Assembly: GCA_029266935.1 (NCBI GenBank)
Contig: JAQSVY010000117.1
Span: 1 to 5,491 of the forward strand
DNA length: 5,491 nucleotides
Direction: 5' to 3'
Source of the DNA: Burkholderiales bacterium
Lineage (GTDB): Bacteria; Pseudomonadota; Gammaproteobacteria; Burkholderiales; SG8-39
Shown here: piece by piece, positions 1-5,491 of the stretch
Layout: each line of letters starts with the position of its first letter
How positions within the stretch are numbered: the stretch's first letter is position 1
Notes under the pieces: model-generated
Seen by the model: only the letters and a program-made list of their open reading frames with translations
Database searches by the model: none
What the model was told of the DNA's origin: nothing
Program-made: the position numbers and the translations under genes

Positions 1-253
1 CCGGGTAGCCGGGCGTGTCGAGCAGGTGGATCTTCGTGTCCTTGAAGTCGAAGCTCGCGACCGCGAGCTTGAGGGAGTGCTGCAGCTGCTTCTCGAGCGC
101 GGTGTAGTCGCACACGGTGGTGCTGCGCTCGACGCTGCCGGGCGCCGGGATCGCCCCGGCTTTCGCCAGCAGCGCCTCGGCCAGGCTGGTCTTGCCCGCG
201 CCCGACTGGCCGAAGAGCGCAATCGTCCTGATGCGTTTGATGGAATGCGGCAC
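1..253 (-). CDS. Elongation factor G-like translational GTPase, N-terminal part (cut by window edge)
   Basis: The first 84 codons of a translational GTPase are present; the rest lies beyond the left edge. A P-loop GQSGAGKT sits at residues 15-22 (G1 motif) and DTPGYP at 79-84 (G3 motif), the order and spacing of the EF-G G domain. The stretch PGSVERSTTVCDY (38-50) followed by EKQLQHSL (54-61) is typical of EF-G-like paralogues, not canonical FusA: the usual RGITI switch I motif is absent and HSL stands in its place. The product is therefore probably a cytoplasmic, ribosome-associated EF-G paralogue of uncertain role, not the housekeeping translocase. The start is taken as GTG at 253, because GGAGGAG lies 8 bases upstream and the reading from there matches the family N terminus; no ATG is better placed. 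The gene lies 89 bases downstream of the DUF4340 gene on the same strand and may have its own promoter. The family call is firm; the paralogue subtype is likely. Confidence 0.86.
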   Translation of the reverse strand, partial: MPHSIKRIRTIALFGQSGAGKTSLAEALLAKAGAIPAPGSVERSTTVCDYTALEKQLQHSLKLAVASFDFKDTKIHLLDTPGYP

Positions 254-259
254 GGACTT

Positions 260-291
260 TTCTCCTCCGAGGAGAATTCCTCCAAGGAATT
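260..291 (-). repeat. Two abutting palindromes with shared core TCCTYGGAGGA
   Basis: On the minus strand the distal unit (291-275) is AATTCCT-TGG-AGGAATT and the proximal unit (276-260) is TTCTCCT-CGG-AGGAGAA. Each is a perfect 7-bp inverted repeat around 3 bases, and they overlap by 2 bases. They are also imperfect direct repeats of each other, sharing TCCTYGGAGGA, with centres 15 bases apart. As DNA they could be a paired operator. As RNA the proximal unit could hide the Shine-Dalgarno sequence of the EF-G-like gene, while GGAG at 283-280 could pair instead with CTCC at 274-271 and open it. The repeats are directly visible; any regulatory role is inference. Neither unit is followed by a U-run in the minus direction, so an intrinsic terminator is unlikely. 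Confidence 0.6.
262..268 (-). promoter_or_regulatory. Shine-Dalgarno sequence of the EF-G-like gene, inside an inverted repeat
   Basis: On the minus strand this reads GGAGGAG, a near-perfect Shine-Dalgarno sequence, 8 bases before the GTG start at 253. It decides the start of the GTPase gene. All of it lies in the loop and 3' arm of the 7-bp inverted repeat at 260-276, so it could be hidden by base pairing in the mRNA. Confidence 0.75.
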
Positions 292-319
292 TATAGCAGC
301 AAGGCTAGGGCGCGGGGAA
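290..319 (-). promoter_or_regulatory. Candidate sigma-70-type promoter for the EF-G-like gene
   Basis: On the minus strand TATAAA (295-290) matches five of six bases of the -10 consensus and stands out in a very GC-rich setting. With an 18-base spacer the -35 position would be TTCCCC (319-314), a poor match. Transcription would start near position 283, inside the distal palindrome. The prediction rests mostly on the -10 box. If it is wrong, the GTPase gene is read through from the ABC operon. Confidence 0.3.
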
Positions 320-342
320 GGCCCCTACCGGGGGATATGGCT

Positions 343-1359
343 CTATTTCTTCGTGTCTTCTCTCTTCTCGAGGAGGTCGGCGCGCTTCTTCAGTGTGTCC
401 TCGAGCTTGGCCTTGGGCACCAGCAGCACGTGCTGCGAAAGCAGCTTCTCGCGCGGCTTCTCCTCCTGGCCGGAGGCCTCGAAGCTGACGTAGTAGTTCT
501 CGCCCTCGAGGCGGCCGACCTTGATCGCGTAGGCTCGTCCGGCAAGCGTGGTGGCGTTGATGAGCGTGGGTCTGTCGAGGCCGCTGTTGGCCGCGTCCTT
601 GGGCGCCACGTCCGCCAGCTCGAGCAGGCTGAGCGAATAAGAGGCAGCGTTGGCGCGTCCGGTGTCGACCTTCTCGCCGGGGCGCATGCCCTCGAGCTGC
701 CAATCGGCATTGTCGGCGGCGCGCTCGATGCGGTAGCCGCCGTCGTCGGGGTAGCGCACCTCGAGCGTTCTCACCTTCTCCACCTGGAACGAGGTGCGGT
801 CGATCCAGTCGGCGCTGCGCGTGCTCGCCTGCGCGAGCGCGTCGGAGACGAGGTAGGCGTACTTGGGGTCGGTGGGTACGGCGACGAAGCGCCCGTCGGC
901 CGGGGTCTTCTCCGGGCTCTCGGGCTCGCGCTTCCAGTACTTCTTGCCCACGGTGAGCTGCGCCAGCGGCTTGCCCTCGGCGTTGCCCAGCTCGACCTGG
1001 GTGCCGGTGGCGTCGAGGTTCAGGCGCGCGCGATCCTTCTCGCCGATCGGATCGCTCTGCCCGACCTTCAGCGCCGCGAGCTTGAGCACGAACTCGCGCA
1101 CTCTGGCGAGGTCGGCCGGGAAGCCGTCGCGCTCGAGGATGGTCCAGCCCTCGTCGCGGCGCTGCACGGTGAGCGTGCTCTTCGGCTCGACGATGCGGAT
1201 CGAGGTCACGTCGGCGATGCGCAGCTCCTTGAGCAGCGTGCGCCCGAGCGTGTCGATGTTCTGCGGCCGGCGCGCACGCTCCTGCTGGTAGTAAAGCAGC
1301 GCCCCGCCGCCCAGCGCCGCGAGCAGCACCACGAGGATCGCTGCGACGCGCGCGTTCAT
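343..1359 (-). CDS. DUF4340-family membrane-anchored protein of an ABC/GldG cassette
   Basis: This protein of 338 residues is the last member of the four-gene ABC operon. Residues 4-23 form one hydrophobic helix followed by positive residues (QERARRP), which suggests an uncleaved N-terminal anchor. The rest is soluble and probably periplasmic. Repeated beta-rich segments follow the pattern of DUF4340 proteins: VTSIRIVEPKSTLTVQRRDEGWTI around 51-74, QLTVGKKYW near 134-142, and FVAVPTDPKYAYLVSD near 158-173, with DWIDRTSF near 184-191. The charged C-terminal tail (about 317-338) could be helical. The ATG at 1359 is chosen because GAAGGA lies four bases upstream and it overlaps the stop codon of the GldG-type gene in an ATGA. 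No enzymatic motif is seen. Its job is inferred from context: an extracytoplasmic partner of the ABC permease and GldG-type protein. The family call is confident; the function is unknown. Confidence 0.88.
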   Translation of the reverse strand: MNARVAAILVVLLAALGGGALLYYQQERARRPQNIDTLGRTLLKELRIADVTSIRIVEPKSTLTVQRRDEGWTILERDGFPADLARVREFVLKLAALKVGQSDPIGEKDRARLNLDATGTQVELGNAEGKPLAQLTVGKKYWKREPESPEKTPADGRFVAVPTDPKYAYLVSDALAQASTRSADWIDRTSFQVEKVRTLEVRYPDDGGYRIERAADNADWQLEGMRPGEKVDTGRANAASYSLSLLELADVAPKDAANSGLDRPTLINATTLAGRAYAIKVGRLEGENYYVSFEASGQEEKPREKLLSQHVLLVPKAKLEDTLKKRADLLEKREDTKK

Positions 1360-3197
1360 GCGGTCCTTCTCTTGCGCAACAATGCGACGGACAATCCGAA
1401 GAGCGCAACCAGCAGCGGCATCAGCGCGATGTTCGCCACCTTGGTCCAGAACACCAGGCTCTCGGCGTCCTGGCGCAGGTTCCTGCGCACTTCCTTCAGC
1501 GCGAGGCGCGTCTCGGCGACGGTCTTGCGGAAGCGGTCGAGCTCGGTCTGCTGCTCCGGGGAGAGGATCTGCGCCGACGTGCCGCCGGGGCCGCCTTGCG
1601 CTTTCTGCAGCTCCTGCAGCTTGGCGGTGGTCTTCTGCAGCTCGTCCTCCAGGCTCTGGATCCTGCCGAAGTACTGCTTCTGCGCTTCGGCCTCGAGCTC
1701 GCGCACCACGGTGAGCGGGCGGAAGGCCGCGGCGCGGCTGCGCAGCGAGACGAGCTCGTTGCCGGCGGCGAACTGCTCCACCATGCCGACGGCGAACGCC
1801 AGGTTGCCGTTCGAGGGCACGACGATCTTGCGCCCGAACACCTCCTGCACGTCGACCGCCGCGCCGTCAGCGAGAAGATCGACGTCGGCGACCAGGATCA
1901 CCGAGTTCTCCGCCGGGGACTCGCGCAGCGCGGGCGTGCCGGCGATGGGCTCGTCTTTCTCCTTCAAGCCCTCCGCAAAGGCCGTCTTGAACTTGCCCGT
2001 GAGCCGCAGCGCGAGCGGCAGCGATTTCCCGGAAGGCTGGAAGCCCTTGGTCGCCTCGTCGCCGCGCCGCGTGGCGTTGGCGCTGTCGACCAGCATCGAC
2101 TCGGGCGAGCTCTTCACCAGCTCGGTAACGCGCAAGCCCTCGACCGGCTTCACCTGGAAGGCGCCGCCGAACGCGTAGAGCAGCGTCTCGATCGAGCCGG
2201 TGACGACGTCGTCGCGGCTGAACGCAGTGCGGTTGAGGGAGAGCACCGTGGGCGTGTAGTTCGGCCCGCCGCCGGAGCCGAACACCACGTCGGCGATCAC
2301 CTTGCCCGGGTCCATCTCCACGCCCCAGGCCTTGAACAGCAGCGGCAGGCTCGAGCTCGACGCCTGCTGCGGCATGCCCGGCATCTGCGGCATCGACTGG
2401 TCGAAATAGGCGTAAGGGTCGACGAACACGATCAGCTTGCCGCCGCGCATCACGAACTGGTCGAGCGCATACTCGGTCGGCGGCTGCGGATCGCGCGGGT
2501 GGATGAGCAGCAGGACGTTCACGTCCTTGTCGATCTCCTTCGCGCTCATCGGCACTTCCTGCACCTCGAACTCGCGCCGCAGCTCGTTGGCGAGCACCCA
2601 GGGCTCGGAGCTCTGCCGCGTGAAGGGGTTGAACCGCTCGCCGCTCACCGGCAGGCCGGCCATCAGGCCGATCTTCGGGCGCTCGGCGGCGCCGACGCGC
2701 GCGATGGCGCGCACCAGGTCGTACTCGAGCAGGCGCTCGCGCTGCGGCGTGATCGCCGCGATGGCCTGCTTGCGCTCGAGCTGGCTCACGGCGACGCCGA
2801 GGTAGAACTGCTCGCCCGAGACGAGCTGCTGGGGCTCGATGCCGTCGAGCTGCGCGGCGTCCTCCTCATCGGAGTCGGGCTGCGGGTTGTAGCGCTGCAC
2901 GCGCAGGTTGCCGTTGGAGGCAGCCTGGAACTCGCGCACCAGGTCCTCGACGCGCTGCGCGAAGCTGCGCAGCTGTACCGGCACCGCCTCGCCCTGCGAG
3001 ACGTAGAGTTTCAGCGTCACCGGCGACCCCAGGCCGCGCAGGATCTTCTTCGTGCCGCCGGAAAGCGTGTACAGGTTGCCCTCGGTCAGGTCGGCGCGCG
3101 CCGATGCGGTGGAGGCGAGGTAGTTGAAGGCGACAAGGAGCAGCAGCAGCGCCACCAGGCCGACCGCGGAGTAGATGAGGTGCTCGTATTTCTTCAT
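1356..3197 (-). CDS. GldG-family ABC transporter auxiliary protein
   Basis: This protein of 613 residues has a hydrophobic helix near each end (about 8-27 and 586-607), so most of it should lie in the periplasm. Family hallmarks are DLTEGNLYTLSGGTKKIL (36-53), a region near 60-105 rich in strand and helix, LLEYDLVRAI (156-165), the LDQFVMRGGKLIVFVDPY segment (245-262), VADVDLLADG (436-445), and SNGNLAFAVGMVEQFAAGN (462-480) followed by ELVSLRSR. Residues 498-575 look like a broken coiled coil, interrupted by a Gly/Pro linker (QGGPGGTSA, 534-542). Residues 269-283 form a Met/Pro/Gln and then Ser-rich loop. The start at ATG 3197 fits the family N terminus, although no good Shine-Dalgarno sequence precedes it. 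The permease stop is only 4 bases upstream, so translation probably depends on coupling. It likely works with the ABC permease as a large extracytoplasmic subunit. The substrate is unknown. Confidence 0.9.
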   Translation of the reverse strand: MKKYEHLIYSAVGLVALLLLLVAFNYLASTASARADLTEGNLYTLSGGTKKILRGLGSPVTLKLYVSQGEAVPVQLRSFAQRVEDLVREFQAASNGNLRVQRYNPQPDSDEEDAAQLDGIEPQQLVSGEQFYLGVAVSQLERKQAIAAITPQRERLLEYDLVRAIARVGAAERPKIGLMAGLPVSGERFNPFTRQSSEPWVLANELRREFEVQEVPMSAKEIDKDVNVLLLIHPRDPQPPTEYALDQFVMRGGKLIVFVDPYAYFDQSMPQMPGMPQQASSSSLPLLFKAWGVEMDPGKVIADVVFGSGGGPNYTPTVLSLNRTAFSRDDVVTGSIETLLYAFGGAFQVKPVEGLRVTELVKSSPESMLVDSANATRRGDEATKGFQPSGKSLPLALRLTGKFKTAFAEGLKEKDEPIAGTPALRESPAENSVILVADVDLLADGAAVDVQEVFGRKIVVPSNGNLAFAVGMVEQFAAGNELVSLRSRAAAFRPLTVVRELEAEAQKQYFGRIQSLEDELQKTTAKLQELQKAQGGPGGTSAQILSPEQQTELDRFRKTVAETRLALKEVRRNLRQDAESLVFWTKVANIALMPLLVALFGLSVALLRKRRTA

Positions 3198-3201
3198 TGG
3201 C

Positions 3202-3936
3202 TCAGCCGGCGCGATGGCCGCGGATGATGACGCCGGTGGCGAACAGCGCGAAGCCGATCACGGATAGGAAGAAGAAGAGGTTCCGCGTGTCGATGACGCC
3301 GCGCTGGAAGCCGTCGAAGTGCGTGATCACCGAGAAGGCGGCCACCGTGTCCACCACCGCCGGGCTCGCCCAGCGCACCAGCAGGTCCGTCACCGGGTTG
3401 AAGCCGGCCAGGATCAGGAACAGGCACAGCACCACCGAGAGGATGAACGCCACCACCTGGTTGCGCGTCATCGCCGAGGTCATGCAGCTGATGGCGAGGT
3501 AGCCGCCGGCGAGGAGAAAGCTGCCGAGGTAGCCGGCGACGATCATGCCGTTGTCCGGGTCGCCGAGCACGTTCACCGTGATCACGGCGGGGAAGGTGAG
3601 CGCGAGCGCGACGGCGAGGAACACCCAGCTGGCGAGGAACTTGGCGACGATCGCCTGCCAGGGCGCGACCGGCATGGTGAGCAGGAGCTCCAGGGTGCCG
3701 GAGCGGCGCTCCTCCGCCCACAGCCGCATGCCCACTGCGGGCACCAGCACCAGGTACACCCAGGGGTGCCAGCCGAAGAACGCGGCGAGGCTCGCCTCGC
3801 CGCGCTCGAAGAAATTGCCGGCGGTGAAGGTGAAGAAGCCGGTGAGGAGCAGGAAGATGACGAGGAACACATACGCGACCGGCGAGCTGAAGTAGCTCCC
3901 CAGCTCGCGCTTCATGATGGTCCAGATGACGCTCAT
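3202..3936 (-). CDS. ABC-2 type permease, GldF-like
   Basis: This integral membrane protein of 244 residues has six likely transmembrane helices near 20-38, 57-72, 100-122, 131-154, 161-180 and 220-238. The amphipathic N-terminal stretch IMKRELGSYFSSPVAYVF (7-24) and the cytoplasmic segment WAEERRSGTLELLLTMPV (73-90) are characteristic of GldF-type permeases; the latter probably contacts the ATPase. A further family signature is SVITHFDGFQRGVIDTRN (202-219) before the last helix. The start at ATG 3936 overlaps the ATPase stop codon as ATGA, and GGTGA lies 5 bases upstream. The next gene begins 4 bases after its stop. With one permease gene present, the channel is probably a homodimer (inference from ABC-2 architecture). 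Direction and cargo of transport cannot be read from the sequence. Confidence 0.92.
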   Translation of the reverse strand: MSVIWTIMKRELGSYFSSPVAYVFLVIFLLLTGFFTFTAGNFFERGEASLAAFFGWHPWVYLVLVPAVGMRLWAEERRSGTLELLLTMPVAPWQAIVAKFLASWVFLAVALALTFPAVITVNVLGDPDNGMIVAGYLGSFLLAGGYLAISCMTSAMTRNQVVAFILSVVLCLFLILAGFNPVTDLLVRWASPAVVDTVAAFSVITHFDGFQRGVIDTRNLFFFLSVIGFALFATGVIIRGHRAG

Positions 3937-4853
3937 CGTTTCACCGTGTCGGGGAGCGTGATGCGGCGGAACACTTCGTCGAGCTGTCCCACCTCGTTGT
4001 ACATGCCCTCGACCTTCCAGCCTTCGCGGCGCACCAGGTCGATGACCGCCTGCGCGAGCTCCGGGCTCTTGCTCTTGTCGTTCGGGTAAATCCTGAAAGC
4101 CCCGTTCAGCTGCTGCACCCGCCCCAGGGCCGCGAGCTTCTCGGCGCTCGCGCCCTCCGCGGCGAGGGTCACGGCACCGTGCAGGTCGGACATGGCGCGC
4201 AGCTCCTCGGGCGTGCCGTTCGCCACGATCCTGCCGCGGTCGATGATGATGGCGCGCGTGCAGGCGGCGTCCACTTCCTCGAGGATGTGAGTCGAGAAGA
4301 CGATCGCCTTGTTGCGGCCGAGGTCGCGGATCAGGTTCCTCACCTCGTGCTTCTGGTTCGGGTCGAGGCCGTCGGTGGGCTCGTCCATGATCAGCACGTC
4401 CGGGTCGTGGATCAGCGCCTGGGCGAGGCAGGTGCGGTGGCGGTAGCCCTTGGAAAGCGTGTCGATCGACTGGTGCACCACCGATTGCAGGAAGCACAGC
4501 TCGACCACGCGCCCCACCGCCCGCTTGCGCGCCTCGCCGTGCAGGCCGCGCAGCTCGGCGGCAAAGCGCAGGAACCCCTGCACCGTCATGTCGGGATAGG
4601 CGGCGGCGTTTTCCGGCAGGTAGCCGATCAGGCGCTTCGCTTGCAGCGGCGACTCGGCGACGTCGTGGCCGCCGACCGTCACCCGCCCCTCGGTGGGGGG
4701 CATGAAGCCGGTGATCATGCGCATGGTGGTCGACTTGCCGGCGCCGTTGGGGCCGAGGAAGCCCAGCACCTCGCCGCGCTCGACGCCGAAGGACACGCCG
4801 TCGACCGCGCGCTTCGCGCCGAAGGCCTTCACCAGGTTCTCGATCTTGATCAT
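3933..4853 (-). CDS. ABC transporter ATP-binding protein, GldA-like
   Basis: This cytoplasmic ATPase of 306 residues powers the cassette. Motifs in order are Walker A GPNGAGKST (34-42), a Q-loop region IGYLPEN (76-82) with Glu in place of the usual Gln, signature LSKGYRHR (133-140), Walker B VLIMDEPTDGLDP (153-165) with catalytic Glu158 and the D-loop, and the switch histidine in STHILEE (187-193). LPEN and LSKGYR are normal for the GldA-like branch, so these changes are not signs of inactivity. Residues about 215-306 form an extra C-terminal domain of the kind common in ABC-2 export ATPases. ATG 4853 is chosen over the in-frame TTG at 4889: the reading MIKIENLVKAF is the standard family start, and the TTG would add 12 residues unlike the family. 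No strong Shine-Dalgarno sequence is visible before either. It is the first gene of the operon. Confidence 0.94.
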   Translation of the reverse strand: MIKIENLVKAFGAKRAVDGVSFGVERGEVLGFLGPNGAGKSTTMRMITGFMPPTEGRVTVGGHDVAESPLQAKRLIGYLPENAAAYPDMTVQGFLRFAAELRGLHGEARKRAVGRVVELCFLQSVVHQSIDTLSKGYRHRTCLAQALIHDPDVLIMDEPTDGLDPNQKHEVRNLIRDLGRNKAIVFSTHILEEVDAACTRAIIIDRGRIVANGTPEELRAMSDLHGAVTLAAEGASAEKLAALGRVQQLNGAFRIYPNDKSKSPELAQAVIDLVRREGWKVEGMYNEVGQLDEVFRRITLPDTVKR

Positions 4854-4875
4854 CGTCGCGCGATTTGGGGCTGGG

Positions 4876-4905
4876 TGCCGAAAATTCAAGGCACAGGGCT
4901 ACAAT
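4876..4905 (+). promoter_or_regulatory. Candidate promoter of the substrate-binding protein gene
   Basis: TACAAT at 4900-4905 matches five of six bases of the -10 consensus. The region 17-18 bases upstream (TGCCGA at 4876-4881) is a poor -35 match, which may mean activator dependence or a weak promoter. A start near 4912 would give a leader of about 37 bases before the ATG at 4949. Confidence 0.4.
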
Positions 4906-4937
4906 CGGAAGGTCGGCATTCTCGCACACCCTACCCC

Positions 4938-4942
4938 GGAGA
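4938..4942 (+). promoter_or_regulatory. Shine-Dalgarno sequence of the substrate-binding protein gene
   Basis: GGAGA, extended to GGAGAAG, lies 6 bases before the ATG at 4949. It supports that start, which also opens directly into a Sec signal peptide. Confidence 0.75.
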
Positions 4943-4948
4943 AGACCT

Positions 4949-5491
4949 ATGACAGGCTTACGGCATCTCTTGCTCGCCGCGCTCGCCTGCGCGCTCGCCA
5001 CGACCGCCGCCGCGCAGCCGCAGCTCAAGATGATGATCCCGGCCAACCCCGGCGGCGGCTGGGACCAGACCGGGCGCAACCTCGCCGCGGCGATGCAGAG
5101 CGCGAAGCTCGTCTCCGGGGTGCAGTTCGACAACAAGGGCGGTGCGGCCGGGGCCATCGGCCTCGCGCAGTTCATCAACGCCGCCAAGGGCGACCCGAAC
5201 GCGGTGATGATCGGCGGCATGGTGATGATCGGCGGCACCATCCTCAACAAGTCGCCGGTGAAGCTCGAGCAGGTGACGCCGATCGCGCGGCTCACCAGCG
5301 AATGGGAGGTGATCGTGGTGCCGGCCAGCTCGCCGCACAAGACGATGGCCGACCTCGTCAAGGCCTTCAAGGCCGACCCCGGCAAGGTGTCTTGGGGCGG
5401 CGGCTCCGCCGGCGGCACCGACCACATCCTGATCGGCCTCATCGCGCGGCAGGTCGGCGTCGAGCCGGCGAAGATCAACTACGTGCCCTTC
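4949..5491 (+). CDS. Tripartite tricarboxylate transporter substrate-binding protein (TctC/Bug family), C terminus cut by window edge
   Basis: The first 181 residues of a periplasmic solute-binding protein are present; the family is usually a little over 300 residues, so more than a third is missing. Residues 1-22 form a Sec signal peptide: positive Arg5, hydrophobic core LLLAALACALA, and a cleavage site after AAA22. The mature part begins with the family pattern LKMMIPANPGGGWDQTGRNL (26-45), where the PANPGGGWD loop helps bind the carboxylate ligand in this family. It continues with VQFDNKGGAAGAIGLAQF (58-75), the domain 1 motif, and then GKVSWGGGSAGGTDHI (145-160), the second ligand-binding loop. 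Such proteins deliver tricarboxylates or other carboxylates to a TctA/TctB membrane pair. Those genes are not in the window and may follow to the right. It is divergent from the ABC operon. The exact ligand cannot be assigned, so I give no gene symbol although it resembles TctC. Confidence 0.92.
   Translation, partial: MTGLRHLLLAALACALATTAAAQPQLKMMIPANPGGGWDQTGRNLAAAMQSAKLVSGVQFDNKGGAAGAIGLAQFINAAKGDPNAVMIGGMVMIGGTILNKSPVKLEQVTPIARLTSEWEVIVVPASSPHKTMADLVKAFKADPGKVSWGGGSAGGTDHILIGLIARQVGVEPAKINYVPF

Larger units (their letters stand above)
254..342 (-). other. Intergenic region between the DUF4340 gene and the EF-G-like gene
   Basis: This 89-base gap holds the tandem palindromes, the candidate -10 box and the Shine-Dalgarno sequence described separately. 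Its right part (about 314-334) also contains GGGG-AAGG-CCCC-TACC-GGGG on the plus strand. This can fold two mutually exclusive 4-bp hairpins just past the DUF4340 stop codon. Neither has a U-tract, so I do not call a terminator, and read-through from the operon remains possible. Confidence 0.6.
4854..4948. other. Divergent intergenic region between the ABC operon and the substrate-binding protein gene
   Basis: These 95 bases separate two divergent genes, so promoters in both directions are expected here. The plus direction has a plausible -10 box and a good Shine-Dalgarno sequence, listed separately. In the minus direction the AT-richer patch at 4881-4889 is the only obvious place for promoter elements, but I could not identify a convincing -35/-10 pair. 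No inverted repeat or riboswitch-like structure was recognised. Confidence 0.6.

Noticed and set aside
314..334. GC hairpins after the DUF4340 stop codon as an intrinsic terminator
   Set aside because: The stems are only 4 bp, mutually exclusive and not followed by a U-tract on the minus strand.
337..2178. A plus-strand open frame of 613 codons antisense to the DUF4340 and GldG-type genes
   Set aside because: It is opposite two well-recognised genes, has low-complexity Arg/Ala/Leu/Glu/Val-rich composition and matches no family; long antisense frames are common in GC-rich DNA.
1596..3227. A plus-strand open frame of 543 codons antisense to the GldG-type gene
   Set aside because: Composition is a His/Arg/Ala/Leu/Glu-rich shadow of the minus-strand gene, with no domain motif.
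4854..4889. A 12-residue N-terminal extension of the ATPase starting at TTG 4889
   Set aside because: The TTG lacks a clear ribosome site and the added residues do not resemble ATPase N termini; ATG 4853 gives the family start.
4179..4952. A plus-strand open frame of 257 codons antisense to the ATPase gene
   Set aside because: It mirrors the ATPase codons, has no recognisable motif, and overlaps the start of the substrate-binding protein gene.
4979..4993. Cys14 in the signal peptide of the binding protein as a lipoprotein attachment site
   Set aside because: The position three before the cysteine is Ala rather than Leu and a better signal peptidase I site (AAA before Gln23) follows, so a soluble periplasmic protein is more likely.
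3202..5478. A 758-codon minus-strand frame that would fuse the permease to a long upstream extension
   Set aside because: The extension runs out of frame through the ATPase gene and antisense to the binding-protein gene. The true permease start is ATG 3936, fixed by the ATGA overlap and the family N terminus.

Overview
The window is GC-rich, gene-dense bacterial DNA holding six genes. Five lie on the minus strand and one, at the right end, on the plus strand. The genes at both window edges are cut off. The gene families suggest a proteobacterium, most likely a betaproteobacterium. The grounds are the strong G/C preference at third codon positions, a TctC/Bug-type periplasmic binding protein, an atypical EF-G-like GTPase and a proteobacterial-style GldA/GldF/GldG/DUF4340 cassette. 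This placement is inference; no rRNA or species-specific marker is present.

Reading the minus strand from right to left, positions 4853 to 343 hold a compact four-gene operon. It encodes an ABC ATPase (3933-4853), a six-helix ABC-2 permease (3202-3936), a large membrane-anchored GldG-type auxiliary protein (1356-3197) and a DUF4340 membrane-anchored protein (343-1359). Two junctions are 4-base ATGA overlaps and the third is a 4-base gap, so the four products are probably made in a coupled way. They should form one inner-membrane complex: ATPase inside, permease in the membrane, and two extracytoplasmic subunits anchored by single helices. The family resembles the Gld ABC components known from gliding Bacteroidetes. 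No substrate can be read from the sequence.

Left of the operon is an 89-base gap (254-342), then the first 84 codons of an EF-G-like GTPase running off the left edge. The gap contains two adjacent perfect 7-bp inverted repeats with 3-base centres. They share the core TCCTYGGAGGA. One overlaps a possible -10 box and the other contains the whole Shine-Dalgarno sequence of the GTPase gene. This is the most interesting non-coding structure in the window.

Right of the operon, a 95-base divergent intergenic region (4854-4948) separates it from a plus-strand gene for a tripartite tricarboxylate transporter substrate-binding protein. That gene has a clear Shine-Dalgarno sequence and a Sec signal peptide and is cut by the right edge. 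I saw no tRNA, rRNA, CRISPR array, insertion sequence or convincing intrinsic terminator. No wholly new system is demonstrated; the best leads are the tandem palindromes and the uncharacterised ABC/GldG/DUF4340 complex.
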